Source: Styela clava (Eukaryota; Chordata; Ascidiacea; Stolidobranchia; Styelidae). Taken from it: a stretch of DNA of 64,000 nucleotides. The stretch spans positions 1,922,001 through 1,986,000 of the forward strand of contig NC_135264.1 of the NCBI RefSeq assembly GCF_964204865.1. Direction: 5' to 3'. The notes under the pieces are model-generated. The model was given only the letters and a program-made list of their open reading frames with translations, had not been told where the DNA came from and did no database searches. This document shows positions 48,568-61,400 of the stretch, piece by piece (position 1 is the first letter of the stretch; each line of letters opens with the position of its first letter). The position numbers and the translations under genes were made by a program.

Positions 48568-49105
48568 CTAGAGCTGCGTGCAGCTTTAACAGGCTTCCCG
48601 CGTAAAAAAAACTGAAGACGCGTTTTGCTCACTGGAGCGTGAAAGCGTGGTCAGTCATGCATAAAATTTGCATTTTATTGCTAGCTGAGAACTTCTGCAC
48701 ATTTGAGGTGAATTTCAAGTTTGTAGGACCAATTTGAAAAAAAAAATAATAAAAATAAATAAATAATAATAATAAATAATAATAATAAAACACAGGAATA
48801 CAATAGGTTCCCTGCTGACAAGCAGCGGGAAGCCTAATTAACTTAATTTGTACTGAAAGGTATACCTGTGACCCTTGCTTGTCGAGTTTGAGATTTTCGT
48901 TTGGTTCGGGTACCAAGTCTGAATTTCGATTTCAATTTTCTATATTCTATAGCCAAAGTCCCTTAAATTTAAAATTCGACGTGAAACACCTTTGTCACAG
49001 AATATTTTAATGCAGCTACGATAGAGTAATTCAATTATTTCCCTTTTTAATTCAGAACACTAAGAAACCTCAGCTATACCCACTAGTTGGGAAGCCCTGC
49101 TCTAG
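48568..49105. mobile_element. hAT-like element at the right edge of the array
   Basis: Left border CTAGAGCTGCGTGCAGC and right border GGGAAGCCCTGCTCTAG. AGGCTTCCCGC (48595) and GCGGGAAGCCT (48826) form an internal inverted pair. The right end is a typical CAGGGCTTCCCAACTAG hAT start read on the minus strand. Array homology does not resume on the far side, so the boundary may be a rearrangement rather than a simple insertion. Contains the AAT-rich microsatellite at 48738-48789. Confidence 0.45.
48738..48789. repeat. AAT/AAAT microsatellite
   Basis: Runs of AATAAT and AAAT units, imperfect, about 50 bases. Confidence 0.9.
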
Positions 49106-50498
49106 TGAAAGTAAGCTATACTTGTCAGTTGATTCTATTGAAGTCATATCAAATTGCTATTTTCCGCAAGTGGTATCAATATTACAGTATGAAATCATTT
49201 GTATCGTTATCTTGCTCACTTATGTAATATGCAAGATTGGGTTTATTCAACCTTTTTGTCTTCACCAACGTATCTGAACATTGCTCATGATTATCTAAAT
49301 TACTTGCAGGTCGATGGAAAAAAAGAAATCTACCTTCAATTGTAAAGCAGAAGCGTAGAGTGCAGGGGGAAATTAAACAATGTGCTTTATGACCGCCCAT
49401 ACTAGCAGATCATTGATTTAACTACAAAGTTGGAAAAAATTAAGTCATCCAGCCTCAAGCCATTGGATTTTAATGACTTGTTCATTGAAAGTATTCGTAC
49501 CAGAAATTGGAACCAGTAACTGCATGTTATTCAAAAAACAATTTATAAGGAACTAATATGTAGTTGCAGGGTGCATTGAAAGGTATCTGGATTCTGGACA
49601 AGAGTGAGAACCCTTTACCTCTTCTTAAATTTATTATAATACGTGTAACAGGCTCTGCTTGAACCGCAGAGATGCTTTTTGGTCAGAAATTACCCTGTCG
49701 CGCGTACTACTGCACAGCTTATCCGCCCAAAGTCGTTGACCTAGAAGACTTCAAGTTTGGTATCGACCATTTTAAGTTTGCATTTAAACCGGTTTGAACG
49801 GGTTGTACTAACTATTATTATATCAGTAACAAGACAAGCATGATGGCCGAATATATCACGAGAGCAGCGCTCAAATATGTTACTGGTATTTTGGTGGTTC
49901 GTTGGGCATTCAATTGATATAAAACCCACATGCAACGCATTATTTATAAAATTAGCAAAATTTATATAAGAATGCAAATTATAGGGAAACTCGAAGATAT
50001 TTGAAAATGCATAAATCATCTTCAGAAGACTCTTCAACTTTTAGCTGGTGAATTACTGACCCTAAAATGTATTCGTATAAAAGCGATATAATGAGAGTGC
50101 GTTCGAATGAAAATCCACAAAATTAAATTGGATTTTATGCAGAAAAAATATATAAAAATAGATTGCAATTGCATAAACAGTTATAAATGCTAAAATAAAA
50201 TACCAAAGTTTGACTTTATGCGTGTTTTCGAAATAAAATGAACTGGGTAATAATCAGTTTTAAATTTAATCATCATTTAAAATGGCGAGTTGGTTGGTAT
50301 TTGGAGAAGCGTTTCTATTTAAATGTTCCGTTGTTGTTCCAACATCAATGAAAAATTAGCCGTGGATATGGAAAAAATCTTTGCCCATGTCCGATACAGC
50401 GGAGGATTTACTCAAGTGAGAATCAAATGTTACCCTAACATTCACACGGCTTTCATATATTACAAATGTGAAAATTACATTGTAGTCTTCGGCAACAA
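49106..50498. other. Intergenic, nothing recognised
   Basis: A 98-residue minus-strand frame at 49741-50037 has no known motif or splice context. The interval probably includes the 3' untranslated region of the hydrolase gene ending at 50499. Confidence 0.5.
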
Positions 50499-53400
50499 TT
50501 AACACCGCTCCACGACTTTGCGAATAACTTCAAACATATATTTCATTTCCCGTTCCATTCGATAATACTCTACAATCCCGAAAACGTTTATCAAAGCATG
50601 AGTGCCAAAATCCCAATTTTGGTGAGTCACTCGTTTCCCAAGTGCTTTCATTCTTTCGTAGAAGATTATCTAAACATGAATGAATTAAACAATTACAAAG
50701 GTAAAGTTATGACGTTTGCCAAACGCATCAAATGTTCAAATTTGAATTTCTCTTCAAATCAACTTTAAGGTGATTTCAAGTCATATGCAAGAAACGGAAG
50801 GGAATCGAGCGACTGCTGTTGTTCATTTAATGTTTGGGTTGTCTAGTCAGTGTGGTTCGCGCATGAGCAGACAGATGTTTAGTGGAAATGTAAAGTAATG
50901 TCTTTCAAATTATTTTCATAAATATTCATGCTTCAAAAATATTTGATTCTGGCACTATTGGGAAATATTCGATTTTCGGTCAAGCTTATTGATAAATAAA
51001 AAGAAAACTAATACGGCATGTAATCAAAATTTTTAACTGGAACCCGATTCTTGGCTTCACTAAACTAGATTAGTATGTTTCATTTACCGGTGTTTAACAA
51101 CTTAAAATGTCCAAAAACTTACGCCGTCGTCACGAAGTACGTCATATTCACACGTCAACACGTTGGCTATAGGAAACTTTCGTAACAATGAGTCAGATGC
51201 AGCAAGTGGTCCCATTCTCGTGTCAGACACTACGGACTGTAGCTTTGAAGACACAGCTGAAAACGACTTTTTTTCTTCGTCAGTGAGTTGAGCAATCTCA
51301 GGTTTCGGATAAGTTCTTTTTTTATATCTGTTATTGATTTGTCAGTTGAATGTCAAAGCAAATTCGAATTAAAATTCAAGTTATGGTAGTTTAGATTTGT
51401 ATAGGTCAGGTTTAAATATAGGCTGAAAAGGGCAATCAAACTATAGTTAAATAAATGATGAATTGGCTAAAAATCTGAATGTTCCAACAGCAACTAGTCC
51501 CGAAGTTAACGTGTAGTCTACATCATTTTAACAAAAAATAAGGAAATTGATTCGTAACCCTGGCTCAGCTGCTGTTTACTTTCAGGACAACAAGAAAGCA
51601 TATTGAATAAAATTGAATCGATATACCGCTCCTGACCTGAAGAAATAAATTATCTGTAGCTTCCGTTAATGACAAAACGTTGAATAACAACTTACAGTGA
51701 TTAGTTATCTTTGTTGTTGTTATGACCACCAGTCAAAAAAACTTACGACATAAATATATAAAGTTTAGTTTCCACACTAAAGCGTACGTGAGCTCCGATA
51801 AGAAAGAATCTACATAATATATACCACACATACTCTTGAGGAATCCATTTTTCACTCATTCCTTGCAGAACTCCGTCTTTATCATCAAATCTTATCATGT
51901 GAGCATTCTTGAGAATCAACGGAATAAAGTTGGTCTCGTTTTCAAATCTGTATAGAAAATTTCAATCAATATGGAGTCAAGGGTATCAATCGCGCTGGGA
52001 TTCAAAATTCACTCGTACAAACGGCCTAATAATCTGAAAGTTCGGTCAAAAAAATCTCAACTTTAGGCTAAAATTAGCAGAGTTTTGAAATTTTAGAATG
52101 CAAAATCAGCTTGCAGTTAATAGTTTTATCAACTGTAATTTTTCATGGAGTTGCATTCTAAATTGTTGATCCCAATTGATGACGTTCTTATTATGTAACA
52201 AATAGATTAGAACTAGATTGATCGATTAGACACTCATTAGATTAACCCAAGTATCGGCATTGAGGTTTGTTGGATTATCAGTAAAATTTTTGCGCATCTA
52301 TATTATTCTCAATCTCAAGTATAAAATTGAATTATATATATGCCATAAATATAGCACATGTATATTGTTTTAGGATGAGATAAGTCACCCGAGATAAGTT
52401 AGAATAAAACGTCCGACTAATTCTGGCATTGGGGGATTTCGATTCTGCATATAACTCGGTAACTGGAAGTTCGTCATCTGCAATGATGGATATATCAAGT
52501 TCATCATACAAACTGGATGATTCTGATCGGTGTTGAGTTGTTTTGCAAGTTCAAGGCTTACACCAGCTACTATATTACCACTTGAAAAAATACACAATGC
52601 TCTTGTCATGGAAACAGAGTAGGTGCATGTGTTATGCAATGTAAAGTCGCGAGCCAATGCACACTCTAATTTGCCTCATTTTCTCGAAAATAAAGCTGAA
52701 TCTCAATGGCAAAAATAGCGAAAGCAAAACCGCCATTCTTTAGAGATTTTAATAGCAACTATTTCTAAAAGGTATGGTATATGGTCATATGCATTTCAAA
52801 GTTATACCAGGAACCATAAAAAGTACTCGGTAGTGCGTTAGGTTTTATCTAGTAAACGAGAATTTCGGGTCGGGAGAGAAGAAATAACCTGCACTATCTC
52901 CGGACAGTACAATTTTATTTGGATCAACGTCAAAATCATGAGCTCTTTCAATAAAGTGTTTTGTGACGCGCAGACAATCATCGAATCCGGCGGGAAAAGG
53001 GTGGTCAGGGGCGAGTCTGTACCTGAAAAACAAATTCACAAGATTTAAGTTATAACTTGGTATAGAGTGATGTTCACTAAATTCAAGAACACGCATTAAA
53101 TAAATGAATCTTTCTTATTGCCAGGCATCAGTTAGGTTAAATCACCTATTCTATACAATTTATGTACGTGATTTGCATACTCGATCGTTGGTGAAATTCG
53201 TAGTCTCCTGTGTGCTTCCCGTGTGAACATATATGTTATATTACGGCTTACGTGCTTACTGGATATAGATTATCTATTATAAATATGGTAAGCAATTTCA
53301 CAAGAATTTTAGTGATAGTTGAAATGAGTTATATTTCACAACAAATCAATCTTATGATATTTTGATTGTAAGATTTTTTGAACTAATCATATCCATCACA

Positions 53401-54970
53401 TTTTAAAATTGAACAAATACAGCATTATATAAGAATGATATTTACTCTGGTACTATCACAAGCATTCCAGTTTTTTCAGCGATTTTCATTGTTACAGATG
53501 CATAGGACGCTGAAATATAAATTGAAATGAATATTTGGTTTTATATAAAAGTTTGCTCACTCGAGATTAAATTTCGTGGGGAAAATCGAGATCATGGAAA
53601 AAATCTTCTAAGAAGAGGGTTCGGTTGGAAGCCAATGATATTGTGAACTACAAGAACGTGAAAGATTTGGGCAAGTAATCAAAGTTAGTTGTGAATATAA
53701 ATAATGAAATTAGCTTGAGTTTTGAATTCAAATTACCTATTGATCCTATGGTGAAACCTCCACCGTGAAAATATATCATCGCTGATCCTGGTCGGTTTTT
53801 AGCAAACTCTGCAAAACAATTTATAAACTATGTGTCGTATTACTCTAACAAAATTTAATTTGATGGTTGATATAACTTCAAAATGAACTCTATATAGGCT
53901 TTTATGTCGACGAAACATTTTTTTTCGTGTTGAACTTTCAACTTGTGTTGATAAAACCATCGTTACACAAAAAATAAACACTTTCGAAATACCTATAAGG
54001 TAAAGGCTGCTTTATGTTGACAATGAATAACATACTGTGTTGTCGGGCAATATTTCTGATTATAGGTTTTCCAATAGCAGTGCGCGACCAAAAAAGGGCG
54101 AACAATCACAATCAGTTAGCAATTATTCACGAAATAAACGCCTGCAAATAATAACCATCAACCGGATAAAATAAGTCTCATTAGTGGTCACAGAGTGACA
54201 GAGCACACATACATTGCTCCATTGTTAACATTGTCATCACGTCTTACATTGCTTTGCTGGCCGATACAGTTTTTGTGGACTAGAGACATTGATGCCGGTA
54301 ATAAAACGCGTCCTTGTCCGAAAATGTTTTCGCTGCAATAACGCTGTGTTTCACTATGCCCTAGAAATATGTTATTTCAATCCAAACCGACCTTTAGGAT
54401 GATAAATCGCAACTTCAACGCCATCAAACATAGCTATCGTTGTCATCACATCGCTTGATTTTGCCAGATTGTAATCTGTTAGTTTGTAAGGAGTTGAATA
54501 TCTTCCACCGAACCATACCGAAACGCCACCCTGGAACGATTAAGTTATAATTTAATATATAATAATAATATATAATTTATTTTAATCTAATGGAGAAAAC
54601 GCTTTACTTGCGGAACAGTTGTTGAAAATAAAACAACTGGAATATTAATGTAATGTATTCATCTCTATAAATAACCCTCTGGCGATTATTTAACGAATAG
54701 TTTTGCCACATAGAAACATGAACTTTGGTCGGTAGTACTAATTCAATCACGTGAACAATTATAGGGAAAAACGTGTTTGAAGTAAACGCAGTCTAGAATA
54801 TGGCAATAGATTGGGGACAAAAATTTACTTACCGCAAAATCGAGTACTTTAAGTAAGCTGTAAAACACCTTTACCAATATGGGAAAATCACATTGATCCG
54901 GATATGGTATGTACAGAAAATAAGCAAAGCACACTGCAAAAACAAGCCCTGCCACTAACTTTCTTCCCAT
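50499..54970 (-). CDS. Arylacetamide deacetylase / NCEH1-like serine hydrolase, nine exons
   Basis: A type II membrane esterase of the hormone-sensitive-lipase alpha/beta-hydrolase group. Family members hydrolyse acyl esters of lipids or xenobiotics at the ER lumen. Exons on the minus strand: 54833-54970, 54392-54530, 53737-53808, 53446-53509, 52889-53022, 52389-52581, 51814-51947, 51123-51256, 50499-50669; about 392 residues, against roughly 400 for the family. Exon 1 gives an N-terminal signal-anchor (MGRKLVAGLVFAVCFAYFLY). Exon 3 carries the oxyanion-hole motif HGGGFTIGS. Exon 5 carries EYRLAPDHPFPAGFDD and the nucleophile GDSAG. Exon 8 carries TCEYDVLRDDG with the catalytic Asp. Exon 9 carries the catalytic His in FGTHAL and ends at TAA. 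Reading phase agrees at all junctions. Weak points: exon 2 ends at GTCGGT, the exon 7 donor (GTAGAT) is chosen over nearer alternatives, and the exon 5/6 junction is non-canonical. AADAC-type and NCEH1-type cannot be separated here. Confidence 0.93.
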
Positions 54971-56629
54971 TTTGGAAACAACTTTAGATATACTGGTACG
55001 GTATCGCTCACTTGAATATTTTCAAATGCCTGGATAGCTAGCCATCAAACATCGCAATACTGAATAAGAAAGGACTTGTAAAAAATTTCAGCCAATCATA
55101 CGAAGTTCTAAATTTAAAGCAAATATTTGCCAACGAACACAAGCCTACACAATACAAATATGCATTTGCTAACCTTCTGTAGTTAATGGCGAAAAAAATC
55201 CTGCTTATTCGGATGCGAATAAACTTGTATATATGTACGGTTGTTTCGAAAGTGCAATTATGTTTATTAGGTATGCCTATTTCATGCGGTTGCTCACTGT
55301 TCCAGTGTGCGCACACTGAGTGCGGCCTTTACCCGTTATATACATTTTCATAGATGACTGCGAGCCATTTTTATTGGCTTTCTTAAAATATAACCTATAA
55401 GATCCATCATTATATTACACGAGTAAAATGAATTTGACGTACGAATTGCTCGTTCTAAAAGATCACTGCGTTTTCCAGAATGCAGGTAAAAAAGCACGGT
55501 AACACGAAAGCATTTTAGTAAACAAAAAAGGTAAATTAACGCCAACTACAGCGATAATATGTTTTAATTTAATGAGCTCGTCATAAAGTTGTTTTGAAAA
55601 TATTCTCGCTCTACACGATTTAGATCAGGGTTACCTTTCTACACCACGGACGAGTAGAATTAGTTTACTTACTTACTTGACTTTGGTGGTTTCCGAGTCT
55701 CGATTATAACACAATAAACAATCCAAACATTGTAAATTTTATTCGCTAAAACATTGATATATTTACAGGAGCGAGACTGCCAAAGCACTGCTCGGCACAA
55801 ACTACGTTTACGACGACGATGTTGTAATGTGGGAAGTATAATTTTATATAGGGCATGATAACTATGGTAGCCATGCAACTGGACATGGTCATGACATTCG
55901 CTTAATAACAGTACGTGAATTTATAAAAATACTATAATGGACATCTTCTTTAGATATTTTATGGTACAAAAACCTCATGATTTGACAGATTTGAAACTCA
56001 TAGCACAACAGTGGATTTGCACAGTTTGCAATATGCTGATTTAGAGCCATCAGTTGAGCCACATCAAATGCTAAATCCTACTAAAATTTGTAGTTTTGGT
56101 TGTTATCATGACGATTTCCATTTCAGCACGATCAAGGGTTTACAACTAAGAAGAATTATTGATTGGCAGAATTAGAATGTATATCCGACATAATACAGTC
56201 AAGCTGAGTGATGACAAATATTAAGCGGACAGCACTATTTTTTTTTTTAATACAGATATATAGAATACACCATGTATACAGTTTTAGGACGGATAAATAA
56301 TGTGCATGTTTCTACTTGAACTTGCGATATAAATACCTCAGAAAATTCTCCCGATATTTTACTATTGATAATTGTTGTCGAATATAAACTCGTTCACATG
56401 TTTGAAGACATCATTTTTACTAAAATTATTCAACCACGTGCCGCTTGCACCGATAGATGATTTTAGCCTAGATAATCACGTCGTTTCCGGGAATTTTGAT
56501 TACTGCAACCAAACTAAATCTCCTCGGAAGGCAAAATGACAATTACTGAATTAAGGCATACAACCATTTTTTGAAAACATAAATAAAACTGACAAATAAC
56601 ATTGTAACGCGCAAAACTATGAAAACGAA

Positions 56630-56710
56630 GCCTGCTTGAACATTTGCACACTAACACAAATATATTTCTGTAACGCTTCGTCTGACCAAGGTCAGACTTC
56701 CTCAGGCATA
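56630..56710 (+). repeat. Dispersed repeat ending in a GTCTGACC hairpin
   Basis: ACACAAATATATTTCTGTAA followed by GTCTGACCAAGGTCAGAC, an 8-bp stem with a 2-base loop. Homologous sequence lies at about 17740-17820 and 42660-42735 inside the array, where the stem is 7 bp. Confidence 0.65.
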
Positions 56711-56876
56711 CATAGTTCAACCTAATCGATAGCACATGTTATATCATTGTTGGCTTATTTTTGACTGGTTGTGGTTATTGGGAAATCTAAATTTTGAGTA
56801 CCTGAGCTTGCTATTGTTGCACAATAAATACCAGTGTTGTATTTTAAATGATTTTAACATTAGACAGTAGGGCAAC

Positions 56877-56912
56877 CCTGGTCGATCGCGATCGACGTGT
56901 TGGCCACCCCTG
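56877..56912 (-). mobile_element. Solitary hAT terminus
   Basis: GATCGCGATCGACGTGTTGG then CCACCCCTG reads, on the minus strand, as a CAGGGGTGGCCAACACG hAT end with its GATCGCGATC palindrome. The partner end was not found. Confidence 0.45.
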
Positions 56913-57845
56913 ACGTATAGTATACTGAGAACTGGGGATTTAATCAAATAATTTTCTTTTATAACAATTGTCTTAAATCAATATTTTTACTTGATTTGTT
57001 GAAGTAGCTGTTCGATTTGCTATTTTGTAGTAAATTGGTTAGAACTATAAAAGTGGATGTAACGACTTGTTTATTGGAAGAGATAGCAGTCGACAAGCCG
57101 TTACATGCAACACACTGTGATGTCGAGAAGTCCAGTAATTCTAATTCATAACGTGATCCGAATCTACGGAGGTTAATATTTTCGCCAAGCCAAGCCAATG
57201 GCTTCATGATATTTGGATAGTGAGAGCGCGTCCGAAACAACTGTTTTTGGATTGTGTTTTGCAGGCTCGTTAGCAATGTTTTGTGAGTTTCATTACGCCT
57301 TGTTTACTCAAAGATTTTCTCTATTATCTCAAACAAACATTGATGTTAAAAATCTTTTTACAGAATTTTAACGTAAGTACTTACTTGGCGAGAAAGCGAT
57401 GTCACGAGAGGTGAAGTCGAATAAAATGTTTTTTCCTATAAACAATTTGCCATAGTGTCACAGCGATGCAGGCGGTATTTTGATAAAATACAAAATAAAC
57501 AAAAATACACATTATATGAAAAACTCTACTGAGAACTCGGTCCAGAACTTGTGTTTACGGTATATTCTCAAGTGACAAATAAACAAAATATTATTATACG
57601 ACAAAGTCCCCTTTTCCAATGGCAATAATATGCTGCGTTTTTGCACCGGTAGTACCGTCATCATAATCTGTGTAGTCGAGTTGTCTTCGAAGTCTTTCCG
57701 TTTAGTCGAGTCTGTGTGGTGTAGACGAGTTGTTCGTATTCCGATACGGCTTCTAGTGAGTTATCGCATATAGTTTTCGGGAATTCATGATCAAATATTT
57801 AGTTTTGTCCACCGTGTCCACATTTTTGAGCATAGCCCTCTTGTT

Positions 57846-58436
57846 TTTTTTATCTGTTCCTATTCATTGATTATAGGGAGATAGTGGGGTACTTTGGTTT
57901 GTCAGCGTTGCAATAATTGTGATTGGTACTTGACCGGAATTACCAGTGGCTGGAAAGGGTGCAATCGAGCAAATTATTGGGGTATCTACACCCGTGTACA
58001 TGGATATTACGAGTGACTGGTTGAGCAAGACCTACTCATGTGACTTGTTCGAGTGATAAAACAGCGACTGGTAGTGGACATCAAAATATTTTCAATCCAA
58101 TTGATGTTTTTCTTTCGGAATCAAATATGTTCTTACGGTTTATATGATGAACATGATGTTAATTTCAAAGCAACCAAGACTGATGTCTATGACAAATATT
58201 GAAAAATCCTAGGAAAAAATTAACCCTATAAAGATTTTCTTTTTTTTTGACGAATGTATATTCTGCATTATCACTGACAAAATATCATATATTATTAATA
58301 AATATCATACAGTGATGTTTACTGTTTGATTTTGAATCGATATATTTGTATGATTTAGCCTTTCAGCTAGTTTGGTTGTTAACAGCATCTCACAAATTTT
58401 TGAGATGTTAAAGTTTATGTTATATGCGAGTTCATA
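57846..58436. repeat. Inverted duplicate of 63186-63775
   Basis: The plus strand here matches the minus strand of 63775 down to 63186: intron end, terminal protease exon, then non-coding flank (TTTGATTTTGAATCGATATA, TTAACAGC, CTCACAAATTTTTGAGATG). Many substitutions and short indels show it is not recent. Confidence 0.85.
57877..58056 (+). pseudogene. Broken copy of trypsin-like protease terminal exon
   Basis: Follows TTGATTATAG, like the acceptor of the real exon. It starts GGAGATAGTGGGGTACTTTG. One G is missing from the GGGGG run that encodes Gly-Gly-Pro of the active-site loop, shifting the frame straight after the catalytic Ser. A stop (TACTTGACC) replaces Ala of the LAGITSGG stretch, and about 20 bases before the C-terminus (near 58027) are deleted. 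It therefore cannot make the C-terminal half of a protease. No upstream exons of this copy were recognised nearby. Confidence 0.85.
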
Positions 58437-61400
58437 CTTTCCCACTCGGATTAGGATCCGTAAACTTCGAGTCATTCGTCTAGCACCGATTCCGGAATTA
58501 CTTTTATTAACATTCAAATTGCTTGATTTCGAAATGACAGTTTCTGCTTTTAAACAGAAATATTACAAGTGCTTATTTACCCATTGAACTATTAAACAAC
58601 TAAACTCAACCAATACCAACCAGTTTACCTCGCCTAAAAACTACTAACCCCATATTTATTTCTACATCAGTATCATACCAAAACAACAAACACGATGCCA
58701 AGAAAAAGGTTAGCATAGTCCAACGCGCTAACACATGCCGCAAAATAGAAACAGGAAGTCACGAATATTCTGCAACCTTTTGCACAAAACCACCACGTCA
58801 TAAAAACCTACCCTGTCAGGCAGGATTTCCATTTTTGTAGCTTTTGTTTTTGTAGCTAGATCTAGATCAGTGGTTCATAATCTTTGCTAGCCTGGCGAAC
58901 CCCAATGTTACGGGAGAACCGAATTTTGGTTAGGACTGGTGATAGAAAATGCAACCGCCCTCAATTGACAGAGCATAAATTTGTTACTTTGTTACGCGTA
59001 GATCGAGTTGTTAGGGTTATATATAACAGAATGCAATATTAGTGGGCTATCAACCACCAACTCCCCCCCCCCCCCCCCCCCCCCCCTCGGCGCGCCACTT
59101 GTTATATATATCAAACATAAATTTCAACAGTAACTCAAAGTAGTCCAATCAGATATCGTTTCAGGTTGACATAGTTGACAAAGGACCATTCAGAATTTCA
59201 AAGAGTTTTTCGGGCAAAGTTTGAACAACCACAACCAAGGTTCCCTCTGAGGTGCGCAACTACGCCACAACCAGACCACTTGCGCAGTAACATCTCATTC
59301 TCGCGCACTTGCAACATTACGTTTACAAAGCATGGATCGCTATACTTTTTAACGCCTTGCTGGAATAACCACTTCATGTTTCCAGTGTATTTTCGTTACC
59401 ACTGTTTATTGTGAAGTCACACACTTATCTGCACAGTTGAATGGCAAAGCATTCCCAATCCAAGTAAAATATGTCAGTTATCCGATTTAGATGTTCGGAC
59501 CCAATAATAACAGAAACCATTCTTCTACGGCAAAATCCGACAATTTTGCTGCACATAATAATCCATCGCACATTATGTTGGATCAAACAACCAAATCTTT
59601 CGAGTAATTATTCTTTTTGTCCACAATGTTACATTAAAGTAATTTACACCTAAATTAATTTAGATAGACTTGCTTATCCTGTCCATCTTTGTTGAGTGCA
59701 TACTATCTATATTTACTGGCATTTAGTCAGCGTGATTGATTGATATTCACTAATTTTACATCGGTATTTATGATATCATAATAAAAGTAGACATTTCATA
59801 CAATGTCGAATGTTAACAAATCTTCAAAACGCTGCCCGTATTTCGGCTCTTGAACAAAGCTGCAGATGCCACAGTGACACTGTAAAATGAAACCATATAG
59901 ACCCATAACTGCATAAGATTATGGTGTTATTATATTAGGTTGTTAGGAAGAGTTTGGATAGCCCTACTCAAGATATATCGTGCGTGGACATTGAGCGCTG
60001 AATCGTTCTTATCAGTATTTAGAGAACAACATACAGGAACATGCTAAGTGGGGGAAGGTATCGTGTGAAAATAGAAAAATGAGGTAATATTGCATCAAAA
60101 GGACTGAAGACCAACGCTTATCACTACTGCTATAAAACACCTAGTATTATTGCTGGTGAGATTAGTGATGAATAAAAAAATGATTTTTTTTTTTCAAATT
60201 TCACTATTGCATATAACTTCGATGTTGTTGAATGCAAAAAGATCAGTGTTGGAATTCCAATTAATAATAGAAACTCAATACTGATACAGCTGTGTTCAGT
60301 AACAAACCATTCTACATAACTTAATCCAAGATAGGAGAATATATTTATAAATACTTCTCATGCTGCAATTTCATTTATATCACTTTCTACGAGAGTGACC
60401 AGTATAGTTCTGCTAATTTACTTCAGCTTCTGCACCCTAATACCATTGTTAGAAACAAAAAGTTGTGTCCTTGATTGTCTGATATAAATTACTTTCTTAT
60501 TTTTGCAATATTGAATTCGCAGAAATAGAATGCAGTTTGCAGATAAATGCAGAATGAAACTAAATGTTCATCCGTGCAGGAGAGATATAAACAGATACAC
60601 GTGTTGTGTTGTTTACCTATTCTATCACGCAATCAATCACGATTTCGATGACTAAATTATCCTTAATTAAAATTAGTACTCTGCTTTGTTTACTTTGTGT
60701 TTAACCGGCACTAATGTTTTTGCATGGTCTTGTCTCCGGTGCAAATCTCAAGGCTAAACTGTGAGGCAGTGTTAAAAAAAAGTAGTATTATAGCCTACAT
60801 GTCATGTGCAAATGTACAGCTATCTCATGTACAGCATAAAATATCAGGTTAATACAATGCGAAGCCTTTTACACTCTTTACAGTCACAAGCATAGATGTA
60901 AGTTCTCAAAGTGCATTTTTGTAGTTTATGATTCGACTAGTTTACTATTTAACCTATATCATGAGGGAATGTTTTGTACCTTGAATATGCTTGATTTTTT
61001 ATTCGTAGCAAGAATGGTTGGCGCTGAGTGATAACAGTAAGTCATTTGTACCATAGAAGAAGATATTTATATCTGGTGTGACGATGTTACTTATTAATAA
61101 AGTTCTTTCCAATGTTTCCATTCATATTCAGATTGATAAACGTATTATAGAGATCATTTGTAGGAAAGTTTTATGTTACATAAAACGACGACTACTGCAC
61201 GCAATAGATTTAAAATAAATTAAGATATTTTGCGTTTTTGTTGTATAAATTCAGATATTGAGGTATTTATAACATGATAAGTTTTTCATATTTTTCATGA
61301 AACTTGTTGAAATTGTGAGCTTTACATCAATTAGATATGACTTTCAACTTTCTCAACCATACAGTATACTTTGGGTAAAACTGAAAAATAGTTAGTAAAT

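Larger units (their letters stand above)
54971..57845. other. Intergenic upstream of the hydrolase gene
   Basis: No gene could be supported. Bases 56630-56710 repeat part of the array, and a solitary hAT end lies at 56877-56912. Short minus-strand frames at 55038-55878 and 56959-57276 have no recognisable motifs. The promoter of the hydrolase should lie near 55 kb, but no clear core element was seen. Confidence 0.5.

Noticed and set aside
49741..50037. 98-residue minus-strand frame as a gene
   Set aside because: No motif, no flanking splice signals, and it lies just downstream of the hydrolase gene where untranslated sequence is expected.
58372..58587. Opposed open frames at 58305-58587
   Set aside because: Both overlap the duplicated non-coding flank of the protease gene; the copy at 63186-63300 is not open in the same frame.
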